Of a stretch of 64,000 nucleotides of DNA, positions 14,458 to 23,116 are shown piece after piece. The notes beneath the pieces are model-generated. The model was not told where the DNA came from. It saw only the letters and a program-made list of their open reading frames with translations, and ran no database searches. This DNA is from Sphingosinicella soli (GTDB lineage: Bacteria > Pseudomonadota > Alphaproteobacteria > Sphingomonadales > Sphingomonadaceae). The stretch is from the NCBI RefSeq assembly GCF_014199685.1, contig NZ_JACHNZ010000013.1, positions 1 to 64,000 on the forward strand, read 5' to 3'. Made by a program: the position numbers and the translations under genes. Numbering within the stretch: position 1 is the stretch's first letter; each line of letters opens with the position of its first letter.

Positions 14458-16791
14458 ATGGTCGCGCTTATGCGTGAAAAAGAGCTTCGGCTGGCGCTCG
14501 TGTGCTACGGCGGCATCAGCCTTGCCGTCTATATGCACGGCATTACGCAGGAAATCTGGAAGATGCTGCGGGCAAGCCGCAGCTGGCACGATGCTGATCC
14601 GGAGCCGCCGGGCGGCGATACGGAGCCCTTGTATCACGAGCTGCTTGAAGCGATCGGCGAGCATGTCCGGCTGCGCGTGCTTGTCGATATCGTGGCGGGC
14701 GCGTCGGCGGGGGGCATCAACGGCATCTTCCTCGCGCAGGCGATCTCGACCGGGCAGAGCCTCGCGCCGCTTGCCGATCTGTGGCTTGAAAAGGCGGATG
14801 CCGACGAGCTTCTGGATCCCGCCGCTGTGCCGAAGTCGCGCTGGAGCAAGTTCTATGCGCGGCCGCTGCTCTGGATGGCGCGGGGGCAGACCGATCCGCT
14901 CGACGAAATCGTCGAGAAGGGCGCGCGCGAGGAGCTGCGCACCAAAGTTTCGCGCTTCATCCGCTCGCGCTGGTTCGAGCCGCCGTTCTCGGGCGAGCAT
15001 TTTTCCGAGCTGCTGATGGGCGCGTTCGAGGCGATGGGAGAAACGAAGGCGGCGGAGCCGCTGCTGCCGCCCGGCCAGCCGCTCGATCTGTTCGTCACCG
15101 TCACCGATTATCACGGCTATCCCGAACGCCTGCGTCTCCACAGCCCCGAAGAGGTGATGGAGGTTGAACACCGCAAGCTCATCACGTTCCGCGATTCAAG
15201 CGAACGCGGCGCGGAGCGGCGGCTCGCCGACATTCCCTCGCTCACGTTCGCGGCGCGCGCGACGGCGTCTTTCCCGGGCGCTTTTCCGCCCTTCCAGCCG
15301 AGCGAGATCGACCGCGTGCTCGCCAAGGACGGCAAACCCTGGCCGGAGCGGGCGGCATTCCTGTCGCGTGTTTTTCCGCACCGCGCCTCGGCGGGGCTCG
15401 ATCCCGCGAACGCGGTGCTCCTCGACGGCAGCATCCTCAACAACGCGCCTTTCGCGCCCGCCATCGCCGCGCTTCGGCAGCGTCCCGCGCATCGCGAGAT
15501 CGACCGGCGCTTCGTCTATATCGATCCCAAGCCCGGCATTCGCAGCATCGGCACGCGCATCGACGCCTCGAAGCCGCCGGGCTTTTTCTCCACGATCCTG
15601 CGCTCGCTTTCCGACATTCCGCGCGAGCAGCCGATCCGCGACGATCTCGATCATCTCGCCGGCCTGTCTTCGCGTGTGCGGCGCCTCAGCCACGTTATCG
15701 AGGGCATACGGGCCACCGTGGATGAAGCGATCGAGGAATCGATCGGCCGCCGCCAGCTTCGCACAAAGGTCATGCCTGCGCGGCTTCAGCAGTGGCGGGC
15801 GCAGGCCAATGCCGATGCCGTGCTGCGGGCGGGCTTCACCTATCCGGCCTATGCGCACCTGAAGCTCAGCCAGATCGTCGAGGAAATGGCGCGGTTGTTT
15901 GCCGATCTGGGCGGACACGAACGCGACGCTGCCGAGCGTGTCCGCAACGAAATCTGGCGCTACGTCCGGCAAAGCGGCATGGACCGGGTGACGAAGACCA
16001 CGCGCCCCAAAGACGCCGATGCCGACCTCTTCGTGCAGTTCCTCCGCCGCTACGACCTTGGTTTCCGGGTCCGGCGTCTGCGCTTCATCGTCCGCCGCGT
16101 AAACGAATGGGGGGACGCGGGCAGTCCCCAGGATGTGCAGAAGGTCGAGGCGCTCAAAATCGCGCTCTACGATCTGCTCGCGCCCTATCTCGATCGCCGC
16201 CGCCTGGCATTCTACGGCCCGTGGGTGCGCGATCCGGCGGCGCTTGCGCACGAGGATACCGTACCGGTGATCGAAGCCTACGGCGAGGCGCTCGGGCTCA
16301 CCGATTTCGATGCCCTGGGCGACGCGCGGCTCGCGGCGATCATTACGGACTGTCCGTCGGCGGAGCTGCGCGCGCAGCTTCTGAAGGCCTATCTCGGCTT
16401 TCCGTTCTACGACATCGCCACGTTCCCGCTGCTCCAGGGCGAGGGGCTCGACGAGTTTGATGAAATAAAGGTGGACCGAATCTCGCCCGATGATGCGCGT
16501 TCGATCCGTGAAGGCGGCGCGCTCGCCACGCTTAAGGGCATCAAGTTCAACAGCTTCGGCGCGTTCTTCAGCCGCGCTTACCGCGAGAACGACTATCTGT
16601 GGGGCCGCCTGCACGGTGTCGACCGCGTGATCGACATCGTCGTTTCGGCACTGCCGGAGGGCAAGCGCCTTGATGCGGGCTTCGTCAGCGGCATCAAGAA
16701 GCGCGCTTTCCATGCCATCCTCGATGCCGAGGAAGCGCGACTCTCGGCGATTCCCGATCTGATCGCGGAACTGCGCAAGGAAATCGGATGA
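14458..16791 (+). CDS. Patatin-like phospholipase, long form
   Basis: A protein of about 777 residues with an N-terminal patatin domain and a long C-terminal region of the DUF3376 type. The lipase elements are visible: an oxyanion-hole CYGGISLAVYMHG (16-28), the nucleophile Ser83 in GASAGG, and the catalytic Asp323 in LLDGSILNN. The family (patatin-like protein of about 750-800 residues) is common in alpha- and actinobacteria; acyl hydrolase activity is expected but the lipid is unknown. The ATG at 14458 is favoured over 14470; the open frame extending to 14167 is antisense to the MAPEG gene. dnaB follows 45 bases downstream. Confidence 0.85.
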   Translation: MVALMREKELRLALVCYGGISLAVYMHGITQEIWKMLRASRSWHDADPEPPGGDTEPLYHELLEAIGEHVRLRVLVDIVAGASAGGINGIFLAQAISTGQSLAPLADLWLEKADADELLDPAAVPKSRWSKFYARPLLWMARGQTDPLDEIVEKGAREELRTKVSRFIRSRWFEPPFSGEHFSELLMGAFEAMGETKAAEPLLPPGQPLDLFVTVTDYHGYPERLRLHSPEEVMEVEHRKLITFRDSSERGAERRLADIPSLTFAARATASFPGAFPPFQPSEIDRVLAKDGKPWPERAAFLSRVFPHRASAGLDPANAVLLDGSILNNAPFAPAIAALRQRPAHREIDRRFVYIDPKPGIRSIGTRIDASKPPGFFSTILRSLSDIPREQPIRDDLDHLAGLSSRVRRLSHVIEGIRATVDEAIEESIGRRQLRTKVMPARLQQWRAQANADAVLRAGFTYPAYAHLKLSQIVEEMARLFADLGGHERDAAERVRNEIWRYVRQSGMDRVTKTTRPKDADADLFVQFLRRYDLGFRVRRLRFIVRRVNEWGDAGSPQDVQKVEALKIALYDLLAPYLDRRRLAFYGPWVRDPAALAHEDTVPVIEAYGEALGLTDFDALGDARLAAIITDCPSAELRAQLLKAYLGFPFYDIATFPLLQGEGLDEFDEIKVDRISPDDARSIREGGALATLKGIKFNSFGAFFSRAYRENDYLWGRLHGVDRVIDIVVSALPEGKRLDAGFVSGIKKRAFHAILDAEEARLSAIPDLIAELRKEIG

Positions 16792-16797
16792 AAACGC

Positions 16798-16817
16798 TTA
16801 TCCCCAGCATTTCCACA
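16798..16817 (+). promoter_or_regulatory. Two DnaA-box-like sequences before dnaB
   Basis: TTATCCCCA (16798-16806) differs by one base from the DnaA-box consensus TTATCCACA, and ATTTCCACA (16809-16817) differs by two. They lie 20-40 bases before the dnaB start. DnaA control of dnaB would make sense but two imperfect matches in a short gap are weak evidence. Confidence 0.3.
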
Positions 16818-16836
16818 GAGCACGCCCGGCAAGACG

Positions 16837-18336
16837 ATGTATAAAGGGGCAATGCTTACACCGCTTCGCGCCGTACCGGCTCCTGCCGACGATTCGCCGA
16901 CGCTCCCGCACAATATCGATGCGGAGGCGGCGCTTCTCGGCGCCATGATGATCGACAACCGGCTTGCCGAGGACGTGCAGTTGAAGCTGCGCTCCGAGCA
17001 TTTCTTCGAGCCCGTCCACGGCGAAATCTATGCCGCGATCCTGAAGCTCGTCGATCGCGCGATGCTGGCGACGCCGGTGACGCTGCGCCCGATGTTCGCG
17101 GAGCATCCCGCGCTCGCCGAGCTTGGCGGCCCCGCCTATCTTGCGCAGCTCACCGAACAGTCCGCCGCGCTCATCGCCGCAAAGGATTTCGCGGCGCAGA
17201 TCTATGATCTGGCGCTGCTGCGCGAGCTGGTGCGCGTCGGGCGCGAGATGGTGGTGAGCGCGTCCGATACGTCGGAGGACGTGAACCCGCACGAGCAGAT
17301 CCAGCAGGCCGAACTCGCGCTCTACAAGGTCGCCGAAGAGGGGGAGGTCTCCAATTCGGTAAAGAGCTTTGCCCAGTCCGCGACGCTGGCGGTGCAGATG
17401 GCGGAGCGCGCCAAGCAGTCGGGCGGGCATCTTTCGGGCATCACCACCGGGCTCAACGCGCTCAACGCGAAGATCGGCGGGCTTCATCGCTCCGATCTCA
17501 TCATCCTTGCGGGGCGCCCGGCGATGGGCAAAACCGCGCTTGCCACCAACATCGCCTTCTGCGCCGCCGAGCGGCTGATGAAGGACCGCGCCGACCAGAT
17601 CGACAAGACGAGCGGCGCGGGGGTCGCCTTTTTCAGCCTCGAAATGTCGGCCGATCAGCTCGCGACGCGTATCCTTGCCGAGCAGGCGCGGATCAGCTCC
17701 GAAGATCTGCGCATGGGCAAGATCAATCAGGCGCAGTTCCGCGATCTTGTGCGCGCGTCGGCGGCGCTTCAGGATCTGCCGCTCTACATCGACGACACGC
17801 CCGGCCTCACCATTGCGGCGCTGCGTTCGCGCGCACGCCGCCTGAAGCGCCAGAAGGGCGTGGGCGTCGTCGTGGTCGATTATCTGCAGCTTCTGCAGGG
17901 CACCAGCCGCAAGTCGAACGACAACCGTGTCAACGAAATCTCGGAGATCACGCGCGGCCTCAAGACGCTGGCGAAAGAGCTCAACGTGCCGGTGATCGCG
18001 CTCTCGCAGCTGTCACGCGCGGTCGAGCAGCGGGAAGACAAGCGCCCCCAACTCGCCGATCTTCGCGAATCGGGCACCATCGAGCAGGACGCGGACATCG
18101 TGCTGTTCGTCTACCGCGACGAATATTACCACGCCCAGAAAAAGCCCGACGACGGCACCGAGAAGTTCGAGAAGTGGATGGAGCGGGGCATCGCCATTCG
18201 CGGGCGCGCCGAGGTGATCGTGGCCAAGCAGCGCCACGGCTCCACCGGCATCGTCGATCTGCACTTCGAAGCCGTGCACACGCGCTTCAGCGATCTTGCC
18301 GACGACGCGCAGCTGCCGGAACGGGATTACGAATAG
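16837..18336 (+). CDS. dnaB: Replicative DNA helicase DnaB
   Basis: A 499-residue hexameric helicase that unwinds DNA ahead of the replication fork. The N-terminal primase-interaction domain begins PHNIDAEAALLGAM (24-37). The RecA-like core has Walker A GRPAMGKT (226-233), Walker B VVVVDYLQLL, and the DnaB-typical LSQLSRAVEQREDKRP block. An acidic-basic insertion after DEYYH is normal for alphaproteobacteria. Two in-frame starts are possible: ATG at 16837, and ATG at 16852, which has AGGGG three bases upstream. The gene is convergent with the RsiV-like lipoprotein gene, with only four bases between stops. Confidence 0.96.
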   Translation: MYKGAMLTPLRAVPAPADDSPTLPHNIDAEAALLGAMMIDNRLAEDVQLKLRSEHFFEPVHGEIYAAILKLVDRAMLATPVTLRPMFAEHPALAELGGPAYLAQLTEQSAALIAAKDFAAQIYDLALLRELVRVGREMVVSASDTSEDVNPHEQIQQAELALYKVAEEGEVSNSVKSFAQSATLAVQMAERAKQSGGHLSGITTGLNALNAKIGGLHRSDLIILAGRPAMGKTALATNIAFCAAERLMKDRADQIDKTSGAGVAFFSLEMSADQLATRILAEQARISSEDLRMGKINQAQFRDLVRASAALQDLPLYIDDTPGLTIAALRSRARRLKRQKGVGVVVVDYLQLLQGTSRKSNDNRVNEISEITRGLKTLAKELNVPVIALSQLSRAVEQREDKRPQLADLRESGTIEQDADIVLFVYRDEYYHAQKKPDDGTEKFEKWMERGIAIRGRAEVIVAKQRHGSTGIVDLHFEAVHTRFSDLADDAQLPERDYE

Positions 18337-18340
18337 GCGG

Positions 18341-19123
18341 TCACTGCGCCTTCAGATACTGCGGCTTGATGAGCGCCCGGAGCGCGTCCGTCATCGGCAC
18401 GTCGATCTCGAAATCGCCCTCCGCGTACGACCCCGCCACATAGGGGCCGAGCAATACGCGAAATCCCGAAATGTCCTGTCCCGGCCACGATACCAGCGCC
18501 ACCGGCTGATCGCCGAGCGGCGGGCAATCGTTGAAGATGCCGTCCTGGATTTCCCCGCGCCGCGAGAGTCGCTCGGCATCGAGCGCGCTGCAATAGGCGG
18601 GGGTCAGCAGTGTTTCGGCGGCGCTCCAGTCGGTGAAGAGGTCGCCGAAACTGATCTCGCGGCGTTCGGCCTTGTCCCAGTATTTGACCGCGAATCCGTG
18701 GTTGGGGTGCGCGCCGCCCGTGTACATCGAAATGTCGGCGCGGATGTTCAGCAGCGCATCGGTATCCGCCGCGACCGTCCAGTCCTGCACGAAGAAATGC
18801 GCCAGCTTCGGCGCGTCGGCAGGCCGCAGCTTCATGTCCTCCAATGCCCCGGCCTGCATTTCCTTTGCGCTCTCCAGCGCCTGCGCGCGCAGCGTGGCGA
18901 GCAGCGTCGGCGCCTCGGCAAGCTCCGGCGGCGCGCGCCACAGGAAATCGAGTTCGGCGGTGTCGCGCTTCACCAGCAGATCGCTGGCGGGAACGACAAC
19001 GTCGGCGGCGGGGGCGGTCTGCGGGCGCGCCGTCTCCGCGCCGGCGCTTGCCTCTTTGGCCTTTTGGCCATCGCATGCGGCAAGCGCCAGCATCGCCCAC
19101 AGTGCCATTGCGCGCATCGTCAT
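18341..19123 (-). CDS. RsiV-like DUF3298/DUF4163 lipoprotein
   Basis: A 260-residue secreted protein with a lipoprotein signal: hydrophobic ALWAMLALAAC with the lipobox LAAC near residue 17. It has no anti-sigma membrane segment. The C-terminal region matches the DUF3298 domain, as in RsiV of Bacillus, with the typical DISMYTGGAHPNHGF motif. In RsiV the domain binds lysozyme; in Gram-negative homologues the role is unknown. The start is ATG at 19123 because GGAG precedes it by six bases; the TTG at 19135 is less likely. There is no sigma factor gene nearby, so an RsiV-type signalling role is not supported here. Confidence 0.8.
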   Translation of the reverse strand: MTMRAMALWAMLALAACDGQKAKEASAGAETARPQTAPAADVVVPASDLLVKRDTAELDFLWRAPPELAEAPTLLATLRAQALESAKEMQAGALEDMKLRPADAPKLAHFFVQDWTVAADTDALLNIRADISMYTGGAHPNHGFAVKYWDKAERREISFGDLFTDWSAAETLLTPAYCSALDAERLSRRGEIQDGIFNDCPPLGDQPVALVSWPGQDISGFRVLLGPYVAGSYAEGDFEIDVPMTDALRALIKPQYLKAQ

Positions 19124-19169
19124 AGCCGTCTCCAACCCGTTTGGCCGCAGCCTACAGGCTGGCTGAGCG

Positions 19170-19655
19170 CTAGTGAAGGTTCACTTCGGCGACCTTGTCC
19201 TTGTAGGCTTTCTTCGGATCGATGCCGACCAGCAGCTTCATACCTGCAAACAGGCTGTTCTCGTTCAGCCAGACTTCCCCGTGCTCCGCATCGAGCCTGA
19301 GTAGCGCGAGTTTCGGATCGGTCTTGCCGCCTTCATACCATGCGGCGATGAAGGGGTTCCACAGACGCTCGATGACCGCCTGATCGTTGTCCATCCACAG
19401 CGTGCCGTGGACTGCGGCGAAAAGGTCGTGGTCCTTCGCCGCGAACGTCGCGATCGCGCGCTGTCCGTCGTCGAGTGCCTGCACGATGCCGTTGTCACGG
19501 GCGGTGAAAAACCAGATCGGCCCGCGATCGCCCTCCACCATCGCCGTCATCGGGCGCGTATGACCATCCTCGACCCCGTCGAGCCCGAGCATCATCGTCC
19601 TGTCGGATTTCAGCGCCTTCCAGAATTTGGCTTCCAGTTCGGCTTCGTTCGCCAT
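19170..19655 (-). CDS. Pyridoxamine 5'-phosphate oxidase-like FMN-binding split-barrel protein
   Basis: A 161-residue protein of the general stress protein 26 group in the PNPOx-like split-barrel fold. The recognisable parts are FWKALKSDRTMMLGL near the start, IWFFTARDNGIVQAL, and WNPFIAAWYEGG, the pattern of bacterial GSP26-like flavoproteins, which bind FMN or F420-type cofactors and have poorly known substrates. The ATG at 19655 is preferred to 19670 because GGGAG lies eight bases upstream. It precedes the Atm1-like transporter gene start by a long way and is probably an independent unit. Confidence 0.8.
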   Translation of the reverse strand: MANEAELEAKFWKALKSDRTMMLGLDGVEDGHTRPMTAMVEGDRGPIWFFTARDNGIVQALDDGQRAIATFAAKDHDLFAAVHGTLWMDNDQAVIERLWNPFIAAWYEGGKTDPKLALLRLDAEHGEVWLNENSLFAGMKLLVGIDPKKAYKDKVAEVNLH

Positions 19656-19727
19656 CTCGCAGTCTCCCATGTGTGTGGGAAAGAAACGGGCCGCAGGGTG
19701 CGGGGTTCCGCGACTGGTCGCGTAAGT

Positions 19728-21521
19728 CTATTCGGCGGCTTCCGCCTCGTCGGCGATGTCTTCCGATTGCTGGCGCATCCACATCTCGGCGTAAAGCCCG
19801 CCTTGCGCGAGCAGGTCGTCGTGGCGGCCGCGTTCGACGATGCGGCCTTTGTCCATGACCAGGATCTCGTCGGCGTCCACGATCGTCGAGAGCCGGTGTG
19901 CGATCACAAGCGTCGTGCGCCGCGCCGATACGTTCGAGAGCGCATCCTGAATCGCCGCCTCCGTGCGGCTGTCGAGCGCGCTCGTCGCTTCGTCGAGGAT
20001 CAGGATGGGCGGGTCTTTCAGGATCGTGCGCGCGATCGCCACGCGCTGCTTTTCGCCGCCCGAAAGTTTGAGCCCGCGCTCGCCCACTACCGTTTCATAG
20101 CCCTGCGGCAGGGAGACGATGAAGTCGTGAATCTGCGCCTGCCGGGCGGCCTCTTCGATCTCGGCCTGCGTCGCCCCGGCGCGGCCGTAGCCGATGTTGT
20201 AGCCGATCGAATCGTTGAACAGCACGGTGTCCTGCGGAACGATGCCGATGGCCGCGCGCACGCTCGCCTGCGTCACGTCGCGGATGTCCTGCCCGTCGAT
20301 CGTCACGCGTCCCGCCTGAATATCGTAGAAGCGATAAAGGATGCGGGAGAGCGTCGATTTTCCCGCGCCGGATTCGCCGACAACTGCAACCGTATCCCCG
20401 GCGGGTATCGCGAAGCTGACACCGTGCAGGATCTGCCGCTCGGGATCATAGCCGAAATCGATATTTTCGAAGCGCACCTCGCCCGCCGTCACGGCCAGCG
20501 GCGCGGCGCCGGGCCTGTCGGCGACCTCGGGCATGGTATCGAGCAGGCCGAACATCGCTTCCATGTCGATCAGGCCCTGCTTGATCTCGCGGTACACCCA
20601 GCCGAGCATGTCGAGCGGGCGGAAAAGCTGCATCAGCAGCGTGTTGACCAGCACCACGTCGCCCACGGTGAACTTGCCCTGGCTCCAGCCCCACACGGTA
20701 TAGGCCATGGCGCCGCCCATCATGATGTTGGTGATGAGCGACTGGCCGATGTTGAGCGCGGCGAGCGAGTTCTCGCTCTTGATGGCGGCGCTTGCGTAGG
20801 CGGTGAGGGACTGGTGGTAGCGGTCCCGCTCCAGCGTTTCCGCGCTGTAGTATTTCACGGTTTCGTAATTGAGCAGCGAATCGACGGCGCGCTGCGTCGT
20901 GCGGTTGTCGGTATCGACCATGCGGCGGCGCAGTTCGCTGCGCCACTCGGTCACGCGCCGCGTGAACCAGATGTAGAGCGCCACGATGAGGAGCGTCGCG
21001 GCGACGATCTCGAAGCCCATCTTGATCTGGAAGATCACGCACACGGCGATCAGCTCGATGATCGTCGGCGCGATGTTGAAGGCCAGGAAGTAGAGCATCG
21101 TGTCGACGCTCTTGGTGCCGCGCTCGATGATGCGCGTCAGCGCGCCGGTGCGGCGTTCCAGGTGGAAGCGCAGCGACAGGTCGTGGATGCGCGCGAAAAC
21201 CTCGACGGCAAGGTCCGCGCCTGCCGTCTGCCCCACGCGCTCGAAGATCACGTTGCGGATGTTGTCGAACAGCACGCCGCCGAACCGCGCGACCGCATAG
21301 GCGAACACAAGGCCGACGCCCAGCAGAACGCCTTCGTTCGCGGGCGTCGCCATCGAATCGATGATGCCCTTGTAGGCGAACGGCATGGTCAGCATCGTCG
21401 CCTTGGCGATCAGCACGAGGATGAGCGCGATGACCACGCGCAGCTTCAGGCCCGGTTTGTCGGCGGGCCACAGATAGGGAAGGAAACGGCGCAGCGGATG
21501 CTGCTGCGTGTCAGGGCTCAT
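19728..21521 (-). CDS. Atm1/HMT1-type ABC exporter (fused permease and ATPase)
   Basis: A 597-residue half transporter with six membrane helices (residues about 25-310) and a C-terminal ABC domain. The membrane part has the group-specific NYETVKYYSAE segment, and the ATPase has GESGAGKST, the LSGGEKQRVAIAR signature and LILDEATSALD. This is the mitochondrial Atm1/ABCB7 group; the structurally known Novosphingobium NaAtm1 exports glutathione conjugates and metal-glutathione adducts. A role in heavy-metal or persulfide detoxification and possibly in Fe-S metabolism is inferred. ATG at 21521 is consistent with the family. The gene tag lies upstream, 17 bases away, in the same direction. Confidence 0.92.
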   Translation of the reverse strand: MSPDTQQHPLRRFLPYLWPADKPGLKLRVVIALILVLIAKATMLTMPFAYKGIIDSMATPANEGVLLGVGLVFAYAVARFGGVLFDNIRNVIFERVGQTAGADLAVEVFARIHDLSLRFHLERRTGALTRIIERGTKSVDTMLYFLAFNIAPTIIELIAVCVIFQIKMGFEIVAATLLIVALYIWFTRRVTEWRSELRRRMVDTDNRTTQRAVDSLLNYETVKYYSAETLERDRYHQSLTAYASAAIKSENSLAALNIGQSLITNIMMGGAMAYTVWGWSQGKFTVGDVVLVNTLLMQLFRPLDMLGWVYREIKQGLIDMEAMFGLLDTMPEVADRPGAAPLAVTAGEVRFENIDFGYDPERQILHGVSFAIPAGDTVAVVGESGAGKSTLSRILYRFYDIQAGRVTIDGQDIRDVTQASVRAAIGIVPQDTVLFNDSIGYNIGYGRAGATQAEIEEAARQAQIHDFIVSLPQGYETVVGERGLKLSGGEKQRVAIARTILKDPPILILDEATSALDSRTEAAIQDALSNVSARRTTLVIAHRLSTIVDADEILVMDKGRIVERGRHDDLLAQGGLYAEMWMRQQSEDIADEAEAAE

Positions 21522-21538
21522 GCCGTGTAGATAAGGGC

Positions 21539-22105
21539 TCAGGCCGGTGCCTTCCAGCAGGCGCGGACATGATCGTTCACAAGGCCGACCGCCTGCATGT
21601 AGGCGTAGATGATCGTGGAGCCGACGAAGTTCATGCCGGCTTTCTTCAGCGCCTTCGAAATCGCGTCACTGAGCGGGGTGGAGGCGGGCACATCACCGAA
21701 ACCTTCGGGGCGGTTCACGATCGGCGTCCCGTCCACGAACGCCCAGAGCCATGCGTCGAAGCTGCCGTGCGCGCGCTGCATGTCGAGGAACACGGCGGCG
21801 TTGCGGCGCGCGGACCAGACCTTCAGGCGGTTGCGGACGATGGTGCCCGTGGCCAGCACCGTTTCAAGCTCGGCGTCGCTCATCGCGGCGACGCGGCCGG
21901 GGTCGAAATCGTGGAAGGCGGCGCGGTAGCCTTCGCGCTTCTTCAGCACGGTTTCCCAGCTCAGGCCCGCCTGCGCGCCTTCGAGGATCAGCATCTCGAA
22001 CAAGGTGCGGTCGTCGTGGACGGGAACGCCCCATTCCGCGTCGTGATATTCGGCGTAGAATGCCTTGCCGGGGCTGTTGCCGAAGCAGCGGGTCTTGCCG
22101 TCCAT
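21539..22105 (-). CDS. tag: DNA-3-methyladenine glycosylase I
   Basis: A 188-residue base-excision repair enzyme that removes 3-methyladenine. It matches E. coli Tag closely in EYHDAEWGVP, LEGAQAGLSWETVLKKRE and KALKKAGMNFVGSTI, and the zinc-binding pair near the C-terminus is present (NDHVRAC), with Cys7 and His19 near the start. The ATG at 22105 is two bases after the prs stop (TAG then G then ATG), so it is probably translated by re-initiation after prs. The longer open frame starting at 22243 lies inside prs and has no family likeness. Confidence 0.94.
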   Translation of the reverse strand: MDGKTRCFGNSPGKAFYAEYHDAEWGVPVHDDRTLFEMLILEGAQAGLSWETVLKKREGYRAAFHDFDPGRVAAMSDAELETVLATGTIVRNRLKVWSARRNAAVFLDMQRAHGSFDAWLWAFVDGTPIVNRPEGFGDVPASTPLSDAISKALKKAGMNFVGSTIIYAYMQAVGLVNDHVRACWKAPA

Positions 22106-22106
22106 C

Positions 22107-23039
22107 CTAGTCGAACAGGCTGGAAACCGAGGATTCGTCAGCGATACGGCGGATCGCTTCGCCGAGCAGCGGCGCGATGGTGAGCTGCCGCAGCTTCTGC
22201 GCGTTCGCGATTTCGGGGCGCGAGATCGAATCGGTGATGACAAGTTCCATCAGCTCCGACCCTTCGACCCGCGCCACGGCCCCGCCCGAAAGCACGCCGT
22301 GCGTGCAGTACGCGACCACCGCCTTGGCACCCGCCGCGCGCAGCGCCGCGGCGGCGTTGCAGAGCGTTCCGGCCGAATCGACGATGTCGTCGACCAGGAT
22401 GCAGAAGCGGCCCTCGACGTCGCCGATAATATTCATAACTTCGGACTCGCCCGCGCGCTCGCGGCGCTTGTCGACGATGGCGAGCGGGGCGTTGTCGAGC
22501 CGCTTGGCAAGTGCGCGGGCACGCACCACGCCGCCGACGTCGGGCGACACGACCATCATGTTTTCAGAACCGTAACGGGCGACAATGTCGTCGCTCATCA
22601 CCGGCGCGGCGTAGAGGTTGTCGGTCGGGATATCGAAGAAGCCCTGAATCTGCCCGGCATGCAGATCCACCGAGAGCACGCGGTTGGCGCCTGCCACGGT
22701 GATGAGGTTGGCGACGAGCTTTGCGGAAATGGGCGTACGCGGCCCGGGCTTCCGATCCTGCCGGGCATAGCCGAAATAAGGGACGACAGCGGTGATGCGC
22801 TTGGCGCTCGCGCGCTTCAGCGCGTCGATGCAAATCAGCAGCTCCATCAGATTGTCGTTCGCCGGGAAGGCGGTGGATTGGACCACGAACACGTCCTCGC
22901 CGCGCACGTTCTCGTGGATTTCCACGAACACTTCCTCGTCGGCGAAGCGGCGGACGCTCGCCTGCGTCAGCGGCATGTCGAGGTAACGGGCGATATCGCC
23001 CGCGAGCTGAAGGTTGCTGTTGCCCGCAAGCAGCTTCAT
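22107..23039 (-). CDS. prs: Ribose-phosphate pyrophosphokinase
   Basis: A 310-residue class I PRPP synthetase making 5-phosphoribosyl 1-pyrophosphate for nucleotides, histidine and tryptophan. Typical elements are the flexible catalytic loop [12 protein letters not shown], the PRPP-binding loop [13 protein letters not shown], and the metal-binding [12 protein letters not shown]. Length and start (ATG at 23039) match the family. It is followed almost without gap by tag; 77 bases separate its start from the DASS transporter gene upstream. Confidence 0.97.
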   Translation of the reverse strand: MKLLAGNSNLQLAGDIARYLDMPLTQASVRRFADEEVFVEIHENVRGEDVFVVQSTAFPANDNLMELLICIDALKRASAKRITAVVPYFGYARQDRKPGPRTPISAKLVANLITVAGANRVLSVDLHAGQIQGFFDIPTDNLYAAPVMSDDIVARYGSENMMVVSPDVGGVVRARALAKRLDNAPLAIVDKRRERAGESEVMNIIGDVEGRFCILVDDIVDSAGTLCNAAAALRAAGAKAVVAYCTHGVLSGGAVARVEGSELMELVITDSISRPEIANAQKLRQLTIAPLLGEAIRRIADESSVSSLFD

Positions 23040-23116
23040 GGCGCGCGAATCCCTGTTTTTTGTGGCGGTGACGAGTCGGTCGGTTCACTAACCCCCGGAT
23101 GCACGGCGGGCAACGA

